Of a DNA stretch of 5,032 bases, positions 1 through 5,032 are shown piece after piece. The position numbers and the translations under genes are program-made. The number at the start of each line of letters is the position of its first letter. The stretch's first letter is position 1. Source of the DNA: an uncultured Actinoplanes sp. (GTDB lineage: Bacteria > Actinomycetota > Actinomycetes > Mycobacteriales > Micromonosporaceae); assembly GCA_934667465.1 (NCBI GenBank), contig CAKUMG010000542.1:1-5032 (forward strand), written 5' to 3'. Under the pieces are notes generated by a model. It worked only from the letters and a program-made list of their open reading frames with translations. It ran no database searches and was not told where the DNA came from.

Positions 1-283
1 GCGCCCGGAGCGCGCGGCCCGAGCCGACCTGCGCCGCCTCCTGCCCGAGCAGGCTCGCCCAGAGCCCGAGCTCGCCCTGCCGCTGCAGCGCCAGCCCCTC
101 GGCGTCGAGCCGGCGCACGATCACCAGGTCGCGGTAGAGCTCGCGGTACTCGTCGTCGTCGAAGCCGACCGAGTAGGTGACGCCCTCGGCGGTGGTGACG
201 CTGCCCCGGTGCTCCCCGTCGGGAGTGAGCAGCTGCACGAATCCTCCTGCCGGGGCGTCGGCCCCCGCAGCACCCTCCGCCAT
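1..283 (-). CDS. pdhA: Pyruvate dehydrogenase E1 component, alpha subunit (N-terminal part, truncated by window edge)
   Basis: The E1 alpha subunit, paired with E1 beta, performs the thiamine-diphosphate-dependent decarboxylation of a 2-oxo acid (pyruvate, or a branched-chain 2-oxo acid in close paralogues) in the cytoplasmic dehydrogenase complex. Only the first 94 residues are present; family members are about 370-390 aa. A variable leader (1-15) is followed by FVQLLTPDGEH, then YRELYRDLVIVRRLD (about 46-60) and ALQRQGELGLWASLLGQEAA (about 64-83), then QVGSGRALR. This is the characteristic start of the actinobacterial E1_dh domain. The ThDP-binding region lies beyond the edge. The ATG at 283 has an AGGGGGA ribosome-binding site at 296-290 with 6-nt spacing. 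A GTG at 238 (residue 16) preceded by AGGAGG at 248-243 is a credible alternative start just before the conserved VQLL. Whether the substrate is pyruvate or a branched-chain oxo acid cannot be settled from this fragment. Confidence 0.88.
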   Translation of the reverse strand, partial: MAEGAAGADAPAGGFVQLLTPDGEHRGSVTTAEGVTYSVGFDDDEYRELYRDLVIVRRLDAEGLALQRQGELGLWASLLGQEAAQVGSGRALRA

Positions 284-345
284 GGTCGTTCCCCCTGCTC
301 GCAGCGCGGGCGCCGCGGCACGGACGCCCGATCGGAGATCATGGC

Positions 346-351
346 ACGATA
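346..351 (-). promoter_or_regulatory. Possible -10 element for pdhA
   Basis: TATCGT on the minus strand fits the actinobacterial TANNNT -10 pattern. It would place the transcript start near 339 and give a leader of about 56 nt before the ATG at 283. No good -35 is visible: the hexamer at 17-bp spacing is GTCCCG. The call therefore rests on the -10 alone and is weak. Confidence 0.25.
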
Positions 352-374
352 CAGCCTCCGCGCCGCCCCGGGAC

Positions 375-392
375 AGAGCGTGATTCCGCTCT
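375..392. repeat. Inverted repeat AGAGCG-N6-CGCTCT upstream of pdhA
   Basis: Two perfect 6-bp arms (375-380 and 387-392) flank a 6-nt spacer, TGATTC. The repeat lies about 45 bp upstream of the transcript start predicted from the TATCGT hexamer, a usual place for an activator or repressor site. It could also form a weak hairpin after the DUF4241 stop. With 6-bp arms, chance occurrence is quite possible. Confidence 0.35.
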
Positions 393-460
393 CACAGCCG
401 CCGTTTCCGCCGCCGGAGCGAGCACGGCGTCACTCCGCTTCGGGCGCGGCGGGGGCGGCG

Positions 461-1147
461 TCAGTCCGCTTCGTCCGCCTCGTCGTCCGGCAGGTCGGCG
501 TCCTCGGGGACGAGGACCAGGAAGTCGGTGACGAAGCTGGTCACCGCGCCGTCGGCGGCGTAGCCGACGAACGTGGGGTAGGCGCCGTCGCCCCAGCCGG
601 AGCTGACGGCGATGACGTTCGCGCCGGTCGCCTCGTCGGTGATCGCGTCGATCGCGGACGGCGCGGGCGGCACCTCCGCGGGGATGTAGACCTCCTCGAG
701 CCGCTCGTCGTCCCAGGCGGCGAGCGCCCGCACGGCCACCTCGTCGGCGAGCGTGCCGACCCCGGCGTCGACCGGATAGCCGAAGAAGCCGTCGCCCTCC
801 AGCTCGACGGGCTCCTGGCCCTCGTCCAGGGCGGGCTCCCAGCGCACTGCGGGCCGGTCGGCGATGACGAGTTCGAGCGCGGCCGTACGCGTGTCCGCGA
901 GCACCCCGTCCTCGTGGATGTCCACGACCCAGGCGCGCAGCGGGTACGAACCCGGCGGCACCGTGACCGCGAACGGGACCACGTCGCCGGCCCCGGTCAG
1001 CGGGTCGCAGGCCACGATCCGGCCGGTCGGCAGCGTGACCGTGCCCGTGTCGCGGGGCTCGATCACGAACTCGTCGCCGGGGGTGCCGAAGCGGGCGCCG
1101 GGGGTCAGGAGTGCGGTGAGGTCTGGCATATAGGACACGGCGGTCAT
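461..1147 (-). CDS. DUF4241 family protein
   Basis: Complete 228-aa protein recognised as DUF4241 by its characteristic blocks. These are GRIVACDPLTG (42-52), VPFAVTVPPGSYPLRAWVVD (57-76), the strand AALELVIADRPAVRWEPA (89-106), the PVDAGVGTLAD region (125-135) and the signature SSGWGDGAYPTFVGYAADG (182-200) ending in VTDFLVLVP (206-214). The role of the family is unknown. There is no signal peptide, membrane segment or obvious catalytic motif, so a soluble cytoplasmic protein is likely. The tail is strongly acidic (EDADLPDDEADEAD). Neither the ATG at 1147 nor the next in-frame ATG at 1129 (residue 7) has a recognisable Shine-Dalgarno sequence, so the start is uncertain and a leaderless transcript is possible. 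It is divergent from the HTH-TPR gene and upstream of pdhA on the same strand, 177 bp apart. Confidence 0.85.
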   Translation of the reverse strand: MTAVSYMPDLTALLTPGARFGTPGDEFVIEPRDTGTVTLPTGRIVACDPLTGAGDVVPFAVTVPPGSYPLRAWVVDIHEDGVLADTRTAALELVIADRPAVRWEPALDEGQEPVELEGDGFFGYPVDAGVGTLADEVAVRALAAWDDERLEEVYIPAEVPPAPSAIDAITDEATGANVIAVSSGWGDGAYPTFVGYAADGAVTSFVTDFLVLVPEDADLPDDEADEAD

Positions 1148-1171
1148 GGTGCCAGAGGCTCGTGACCGACA

Positions 1172-1181
1172 TCCGATCGGA
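1172..1181. promoter_or_regulatory. 10-bp palindrome TCCGATCGGA in divergent intergenic region
   Basis: A perfect palindrome lies 25 bp upstream of the DUF4241 ATG and about 63 bp upstream of the HTH gene start. The 10-mer CCGATCGGAG (1173-1182) also occurs at 328-337 upstream of pdhA. It could be a regulator-binding site, but CGATCG-containing words recur elsewhere in this window, inside genes as well. Confidence 0.25.
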
Positions 1182-1208
1182 GGTACCGGGCGGGCGCGGC
1201 GGGCGGCA

Positions 1209-1227
1209 GAATGGGGGCGCCCGATTC
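1209..1227. promoter_or_regulatory. 19-bp dyad GAATgGGG-gcg-CCCgATTC, candidate operator
   Basis: The two arms GAAT-N-GGG and CCC-N-ATTC match as an inverted repeat centred on base 1218, with 7 of 9 positions paired. It ends 17 bp before the ATG at 1245 of the HTH-TM-TPR regulator and overlaps a CAGAAT hexamer (1207-1212) that could be a -10. A protein bound here could block that gene's transcription, so autoregulation is a natural hypothesis. AT-containing arms in such GC-rich DNA make chance less likely, though not excluded. Confidence 0.4.
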
Positions 1228-1233
1228 GCCGAT

Positions 1234-1239
1234 GGGGGA
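1234..1239 (+). promoter_or_regulatory. Ribosome-binding site deciding the start at 1245
   Basis: GGGGGA ends 5 nt before ATG 1245. The in-frame ATG at 1239 overlaps this site and so is less suitable. An upstream in-frame ATG at 1146 would add 33 Arg/Gly-rich residues unlike the family and would make the intergenic dyad coding. Confidence 0.6.
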
Positions 1240-1244
1240 TGTCT

Positions 1245-2903
1245 ATGGACGGCGAGCAACCGACGGCCCGGCGGGGGCGGCGGCAGGCACCGCTCGGGGC
1301 CGGCCTGCCGGAGCACCGGCGCGCGTTCGCCCAGGCGCTGCGCGACCTGCGGGACGAGTGCGGGGCACCGACCTACCGCGAGCTGAGCCGGCTGGCGCAC
1401 TGCGCGTCGGGCACCATGTCGGAGGCCGCCGGCGGGCAGCACGTGCCGAGCTGGGAGACGACCCGGGCGTACGTGACGGGGTGTCTGCGCCACGCCGGCC
1501 GGGAGGCAGACGCGCCCGCCGTGCTGCTCCAGTGGCGCTCGCGGTGGGAACAGACCCGGTTCTGGGAGGGCATTCCCGCAATCAACACCCCTGCTCCGGT
1601 ACGGCGTCCCGGCCCGCGCTGGGTCCGGCACGTCTCGGTGGCGGCGGTGCTGTTGCTGCTGGTCACGGCGCTGCACCGCGGCGCGGCGCCCGATCCGCCC
1701 CCGATGAGCGGCACCTACAACATCGCGCTGGCCGCGCCGTCGGCCACGGGCGGCGAGCTCGGGGTCCGGCTCGCCGAGCGGCTGCACCGCCTGCTCGCCG
1801 CGGAGCTCGACGCGTGGGCGGACACGACGCCCGCGGTGCAGGTGCGCACGGTCCGGATCCCCGGCGACGGCTCGGCCCGGGCGGTGGCCCGGCGGCACGG
1901 CGCCGACGTGGTGCTGCAGCCGGTGCTGCGGGGCGACGCGCGTACGGTGACGCTGTCGGTCGGCATCGAGGTGGCCGGTCGGGCGCTGGGCGAGACCCCC
2001 GAGTTCGCGGGCCGGCACGACCTCGGCACCACCGAGCCGGTCGACGTGGCGGAGCGCAACCCGCGCGTCCACGAGCGGCTCGCCGGCTCGACGCTGCACT
2101 ATCTCGAGGCGTTGATGGCGTTCGTACGCGGTCTCGGCGACTACACGCTGGGTGACTTCCCGGCCGCCGAGCGTTCCCTGCTCACCGCCGACCGCATGTT
2201 CGGCGAGGCCGGCGCCGCCGGGGCGCGCCGCGCGGTGGTCCACCTGATGCTGGGCAACGCCGTCGGCGCGCAGGACCTGGGCCGTGCCGACGAGGCGGCC
2301 GCGCACTTCCGGCGCGCCCTGGCCGAGGACCCGGGCTACGCGCGCACCACGCTGGGGCTGGCCGACGCGCTCCGGGTCGGGGTCCGCTGCGAACCGGGCG
2401 CGCCGGGCGCCGGGCGGCTGCGCGAGGCGGCCGGCCACTACGAGCGCTCCCTGGCGGTGGCCGGGCAGCAGCCGCTGCTCGCCGCGAAGGCACATCTCGG
2501 GCTCGGGCTCGTCGACCAGTGCCTGTCCCTGATCGGCGCCGACCGGCGGTGGTGCAGCGCGAACTCGCACTTCGCCAATGCCCTGCGCCTGACCGGCTCG
2601 GTCACCGCCAGGGGCTCCGCCGAGGACGCACGCCAGGCCCGGTGGCTGGCGGCCGAGGCGCGGGCGGGGGAAGCGCTGCACGCCCTGACCTGGGAGGAGT
2701 ACGGCCGCGCGGCGGCGCGCTACGAGGAGGCCCTGAGCATGCTCGGCGGCATCGACGTGGTCCGGCGCTCCTATCTCGAACGGGAGCTGACCTTCCTGCG
2801 CGGGCTGCGGCTCGCCTACGACCGGCTCGGCCGGCCCACCGAGCTCGCCGCGACCGACCGCCGGATCAGCGACACGGATCGGCAGCTCAGCGCCGGTAGG
2901 TGA
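1245..2903 (+). CDS. Membrane-anchored HTH regulator with TolB/FlgO-like and TPR-like extracytoplasmic region
   Basis: Complete 552-aa protein. Residues about 24-108 (FAQALRDLRDECG, TYRELSRLAHCASGTMSEAA, LPxW-like VPSWETTRAYVTGC, then WRSRWEQTRFW) match the XRE-like HTH common at the N-terminus of actinobacterial multidomain proteins. After a basic, Pro-rich stretch (RRPGPRWVRH) comes one hydrophobic helix, about 129-143 (VAAVLLLLVTAL). This predicts HTH inside and the C-terminus outside. Residues about 158-250 (YNIALAAPS, ARAVARRHGADVVLQPVLRG, VTLSVGIEV) resemble the TolB-N/FlgO-like domain that precedes TPRs in CadC- and cyclase-type regulators. From about 285 to 545 there are helical TPR-like pairs, for example YTLGDFPAAERSLLTADRMF, GRADEAAAHFRRALAEDPGY and YGRAAARYEEALSML. 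Cys382, Cys426 and Cys437 lie in the predicted outer part. The role as a one-component signal transducer is inferred; the ligand and target genes are unknown. It is divergent from DUF4241. Confidence 0.82.
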   Translation: MDGEQPTARRGRRQAPLGAGLPEHRRAFAQALRDLRDECGAPTYRELSRLAHCASGTMSEAAGGQHVPSWETTRAYVTGCLRHAGREADAPAVLLQWRSRWEQTRFWEGIPAINTPAPVRRPGPRWVRHVSVAAVLLLLVTALHRGAAPDPPPMSGTYNIALAAPSATGGELGVRLAERLHRLLAAELDAWADTTPAVQVRTVRIPGDGSARAVARRHGADVVLQPVLRGDARTVTLSVGIEVAGRALGETPEFAGRHDLGTTEPVDVAERNPRVHERLAGSTLHYLEALMAFVRGLGDYTLGDFPAAERSLLTADRMFGEAGAAGARRAVVHLMLGNAVGAQDLGRADEAAAHFRRALAEDPGYARTTLGLADALRVGVRCEPGAPGAGRLREAAGHYERSLAVAGQQPLLAAKAHLGLGLVDQCLSLIGADRRWCSANSHFANALRLTGSVTARGSAEDARQARWLAAEARAGEALHALTWEEYGRAAARYEEALSMLGGIDVVRRSYLERELTFLRGLRLAYDRLGRPTELAATDRRISDTDRQLSAGR

Positions 2904-2924
2904 GTTTCTGTCACACCCCTCCCC

Positions 2925-2930
2925 TAGCCT
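2925..2930 (+). promoter_or_regulatory. Possible -10 element for the 2965 gene
   Basis: TAGCCT fits the TANNNT -10 pattern. It would start transcription near 2937, leaving a leader of about 28 nt that includes the ribosome-binding site. There is no clear -35 at 16-18 bp. The gap after the previous stop is 61 bp, so read-through from the HTH gene is the alternative. Confidence 0.3.
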
Positions 2931-2953
2931 TCGGGCAGTTCTTGGACCTCGGG

Positions 2954-2959
2954 GGTGGA
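2954..2959 (+). promoter_or_regulatory. Ribosome-binding site for GTG start at 2965
   Basis: GGTGGA lies 5 nt before GTG 2965 and is the best Shine-Dalgarno match among the in-frame GTG candidates (2965, 2986, 3004, 3019). The frame is open further upstream, but there it overlaps the end of the HTH gene and offers no better start. Confidence 0.5.
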
Positions 2960-2964
2960 TCGAA

Positions 2965-5032
2965 GTGGGCGGCGTTCCGGCGATCGTGAAACGCAATCGG
3001 TACGTGCGGCGGGGCAGTGTGGACACTCCGCCGTTCAAGATCGACGCGCAGGGGGTCGCGGGGGCCGAGCGGCTGCTCGCCGACGAGCGTGACGCCGTGC
3101 TGGCCATCCTCGGCGAGCCGGGGACGCCCGCGGAGCTCGGCGCGGCCGGGCGGGCCTGGCTCGCCGGTGCTCCGGAAGCGACCCCGGCGGGCGCGGCGGC
3201 GGTCCTCGCCGCGCTGGGCGGCATCGTCCGCTTTCCCGACGACACTACGGTCCTGACGCCGTTCGCCGATCTCTGGATCGCCCGCCACGGCCTGCTCTTC
3301 GCCGCGCGCGCCGCGGTCGAGCACGCGCTTCTATGGTCCAACGAGCGCGAGCGTGCCGACCCAGCGCGACGCGGCGCCCTCTATCTCGTCGCTTTGCAGT
3401 TAGGCGGGTGGGGCACGTTCGGGCCGCGCGAGCTGGTGCTGCTCCGGGTCCGGGCCGCGATCGCCGTGGCGCCGGACGACGGGCACGCCGAGCTGGTCGA
3501 GGCCCTGCGCGCCCTTCGCGGCCGGGAGTGGGTCGCAGACCTCGCCACCTCCGTCCTGCTGCCGGGCGAGCGCGAGTGGGTCGAGAGCGACATCCGCGCG
3601 ACCCTCGCGAGCAGCACGCCGGCGCGGGATGCGGTCGTGCAGCTGCTGCTGGCGGCGGGCACGGCGGCGCAGGCGGAGGCGCTCGCGCCGCACGTCACCG
3701 ACTGGTGGTCGCTGCCCAAGCCCGCCCTGCTCGCCACGCTCGTCGACGGCGCCGGCACGGGCGCGGCCGGTGCCTTGCTGACCTGGTTCGACCACCCGCA
3801 GCTCTATGCCGCGGACCTGCGGCGCGTCCTCACCTACCTGGTCCTGCTGGACGACGACGCCGTGTTCGAGGCGCTCCTCGCCCGGCAGGACCGCAAGTAT
3901 GTGCCCGCGGCGGTGCTCGAGGCGGCCGAGCGCTTCCCCGCCCGCGCTATGCGGCTGCTCGCCGAGGCCGGGTCGCCGCTGCTGCGCGCCCATTTGCTCG
4001 CGCATCCCGGCCTGGTTGAGGAGGTCCTGCCCGCGCTCGGTCCCGAGGCCGCCGACCGGGTGCGCGCTGCGGCCGCCGGTGGCGCCGCTGCCACCGGCGG
4101 CTCGGTCCCGCACGCACCGGCCGGGTCCGTCCCGCCGGTGCTGGCCGACCCGCCGTGGCAGCGCCGGGTCAAGCCGCCGAAACCGGTCGTGATCCCGGGC
4201 CTGAGCTGCGACGACCCAGCGACCGTTCAGTGGCGCGAGGGCGAGCGCGACCGGTGGCTGGACACTCCCGGCGACTGGGGTACGCACTGGACCGACTGGG
4301 AGACCGTCGCGCACTGGACGGTGACGTCCGAGAACCCCTGGCACGGGCCGGCGCTGTTCGCCGGGGGCCCCGAGGAGCTGGCCCGGCCGCTGCTGAATGT
4401 CTGGCGGACGGACCGGGCGAACGTCTACGACGGGTGGGTCCGGGTGACCGCGGCACGGTTCGGGCTCGACGCGCTGCCGCTGGTCCGGGAGGCGGCCCAG
4501 CGCGTGGTCGCCCTGGTCGGCACGCTCCAGCCGTACTCCTCGCCGGAGATCGCCCTGTTCATGGCCGACCGCCACGCGCGGATGAAGAGCGCCCGGCCGG
4601 CGGCGCGGGCCTGGCTGCTGCGGCACTCGGAGTCGGCGGCCCGGGCGCTGATCCCGGCCGCGCTCGGCAAACCCGGCGTGGCCCGCCGCGCCGCAGAGAC
4701 CGCGCTGCGGGTGCTGGACCGGGACGTGTGGCGCCGGGCCCCCGGCCTGGTCACCGCGCTGATCCACGACGTGGTGGCCCCGACCGGCGCGAAGGCGGAG
4801 GTGACGTATCGCCGGGTGATGCCGCCGGTGACCAACGACCCGGCGGCGGCGGAGCTGGTGGCCGGGGCGGCGCGCGCCGCGCTGGGTGCGGACCGGGTGG
4901 CGGAGGCGGAGATCAGCATGGGCGGCGAGGACTTCTCCTTCTACCTGGAGAACGTCCCCGGCGCGATGATCCGGCTGGGCACCGGCACGCCGGGCTCCGA
5001 GGTCCGCTACGACCTGCACCAGAGCAACTTCG
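2965..5032 (+). CDS. DUF4132-type protein fused in frame to an M20 amidohydrolase C-terminal part (open at right edge)
   Basis: Open frame of 689 codons with no stop, read from GTG 2965. Residues 1 to about 580 look like the N-terminal, helical-repeat part of actinobacterial DUF4132 proteins. Helices rich in Leu, Ala and Trp (about 100-370) lead to a Gly/Ala/Pro linker (about 370-395). The family-style block PPWQRR...KPPKPVVIPGL (about 396-412) follows with QWREGERDRWL, then a Trp-rich stretch (about 432-454) and ARPAARAWLLRHSESAARAL plus IPAALGKPGVARRAAETALR (about 543-582). The C-terminal DUF4132 domain should follow. Instead, from about residue 582, the sequence becomes an M20 peptidase-family C-terminus. 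DUF4132 function is not established, though the E. coli relatives are the MolR/YehI group. One TTA codon occurs at 3400. No signal peptide is seen. The product may be a non-functional fusion, a real chimera or an assembly artefact. Confidence 0.7.
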   Translation, partial: MGGVPAIVKRNRYVRRGSVDTPPFKIDAQGVAGAERLLADERDAVLAILGEPGTPAELGAAGRAWLAGAPEATPAGAAAVLAALGGIVRFPDDTTVLTPFADLWIARHGLLFAARAAVEHALLWSNERERADPARRGALYLVALQLGGWGTFGPRELVLLRVRAAIAVAPDDGHAELVEALRALRGREWVADLATSVLLPGEREWVESDIRATLASSTPARDAVVQLLLAAGTAAQAEALAPHVTDWWSLPKPALLATLVDGAGTGAAGALLTWFDHPQLYAADLRRVLTYLVLLDDDAVFEALLARQDRKYVPAAVLEAAERFPARAMRLLAEAGSPLLRAHLLAHPGLVEEVLPALGPEAADRVRAAAAGGAAATGGSVPHAPAGSVPPVLADPPWQRRVKPPKPVVIPGLSCDDPATVQWREGERDRWLDTPGDWGTHWTDWETVAHWTVTSENPWHGPALFAGGPEELARPLLNVWRTDRANVYDGWVRVTAARFGLDALPLVREAAQRVVALVGTLQPYSSPEIALFMADRHARMKSARPAARAWLLRHSESAARALIPAALGKPGVARRAAETALRVLDRDVWRRAPGLVTALIHDVVAPTGAKAEVTYRRVMPPVTNDPAAAELVAGAARAALGADRVAEAEISMGGEDFSFYLENVPGAMIRLGTGTPGSEVRYDLHQSNF
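4072..4101. repeat. Perfect 12-bp inverted repeat, 6-nt loop, inside the coding region
   Basis: GCCGCCGGTGGC (4072-4083) and its exact reverse complement (4090-4101) flank the loop GCCGCT. The hairpin would be very GC-rich and stable in DNA or mRNA. It sits in the part coding for the Ala/Gly/Pro linker (about residues 370-395) of the DUF4132-like protein. There is no following T run and the reading frame continues, so it is not a usual terminator. Confidence 0.7.
4705..5032 (+). other. M20 family (HipO/ILR1-like) amidohydrolase C-terminal segment within the fused ORF
   Basis: From about 4705 the translation changes to RVLDRDVWRRAPGLVTALIH, DVVAPTGAKAEVTYRRVMPP and VTNDP, the end of the dimerisation domain in M20 amidohydrolases. 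It continues with SMGGEDFSFYLENVPGAMIR (SMGGEDF at 4915-4935) and RYDLHQSNF, where the His codon at 5017 corresponds to the family's last metal-binding His. Members hydrolyse N-acyl or amide bonds (hippurate, IAA-amino acid conjugates and similar) with a two-metal centre. About 108 residues are present of a usual 390-430. The N-terminal half, with its GHDGH-type motif and the other metal ligands, is absent, so this segment cannot be an active peptidase by itself. About 20-30 C-terminal residues probably lie beyond the window. Confidence 0.85.

Larger units (their letters stand above)
284..460. other. Intergenic region between DUF4241 gene and pdhA
   Basis: This 177-bp stretch between two minus-strand genes shows no convincing gene. 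Short ORFs crossing it on both strands have no family-like sequence. It holds an AGAGCG/CGCTCT inverted repeat (375-392), a TATCGT -10-like hexamer on the minus strand (351-346), a CCGATCGG palindrome (328-335) and the pdhA ribosome-binding site (296-290). No hairpin followed by a T run is present after the DUF4241 stop, so I see no classical rho-independent terminator. Confidence 0.7.

Noticed and set aside
396..417. GCCGCC-type direct repeats
   Set aside because: They are short GC-triplet repetitions expected from base composition.
209..1165. A 318-codon plus-strand open frame opposite pdhA and DUF4241
   Set aside because: Its translation is Val/Gly/Arg/Asp-rich, typical of the antisense of acidic GC-rich genes, while the minus strand holds two recognisable families.
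1146..1244. N-terminal extension of the HTH gene from ATG 1146
   Set aside because: It adds 33 Arg/Gly-rich residues, has no good ribosome-binding site and would overlap the first bases of the divergent DUF4241 gene. ATG 1245 has a well-spaced GGGGGA.
2904..2964. Terminator after the HTH-TPR gene
   Set aside because: No stem-loop with a T run is present in this 61-bp gap.
339..3341. A 1000-codon open frame on the minus strand across most of the window
   Set aside because: It overlaps the DUF4241 gene in another frame, lies antisense to the HTH-TPR gene, and reads as Arg/Pro/Ala/Gly-rich low complexity without family motifs. Long antisense open frames are expected in GC-rich DNA.
3333..4019. 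An ATG-start plus-strand frame inside the DUF4132-like gene
   Set aside because: It is Arg/Ala/Gly-rich without motifs and in another frame than the DUF4132-like sequence, which continues through the whole region without a stop.
3400..5019. A 539-codon open frame on the minus strand opposite the DUF4132/M20 ORF
   Set aside because: It is antisense to a frame with clear family motifs. Its translation is Arg/Gly/Gln-rich with no domain features, and it is a composition shadow.

Overview
The window is very GC-rich (third codon positions almost always G or C), with GTG starts, GC-rich ribosome-binding sites and typical actinobacterial protein families. It most likely comes from a high-GC actinomycete, perhaps of the Micromonospora/Actinoplanes kind. 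That placement is inferred from composition and family style; no marker gene is present. Genes are cut at both ends, so the window may be a short contig or an arbitrary cut.

Layout. (1) 1-283, minus: the N-terminus of a pyruvate dehydrogenase E1 alpha subunit, running off the left edge. (2) 284-460: a non-coding stretch with a possible pdhA promoter and a small inverted repeat. (3) 461-1147, minus: a complete DUF4241-family protein of unknown function. (4) 1148-1244: a divergent intergenic region with two palindromic elements. (5) 1245-2903, plus: a complete one-component membrane-regulator candidate. It has a cytoplasmic XRE-like HTH domain, one transmembrane helix, then a TolB/FlgO-like alpha/beta segment and TPR-like helical repeats. 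(6) 2904-2964: a short gap with a possible promoter. (7) 2965-5032, plus: a long GTG-start ORF open to the right edge. Up to about 4700 it reads as the N-terminal part of an actinobacterial DUF4132-type protein. From about 4705 it reads, in the same frame, as the C-terminal part of an M20 (HipO/ILR1-like) amidohydrolase.

The most notable feature is this in-frame DUF4132::M20 junction. It removes the C-terminal part of one protein and the N-terminal metal-binding half of the other. It could be a deletion fusion, a pseudogene or an assembly misjoin; the sequence alone cannot decide. The next most interesting is the HTH-TM-(TolB-like)-TPR protein, whose layout resembles the ToxR/CadC class, with a 19-bp dyad immediately upstream of its start. 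I see no tRNA, rRNA, CRISPR array, IS element or obvious rho-independent terminator.

The genes do not form an evident single pathway. pdhA is central metabolism, while DUF4241, the HTH-TPR protein and the DUF4132-like protein look like accessory or lineage-specific genes. The divergent arrangement of DUF4241 and the HTH gene makes shared control possible but unproven.
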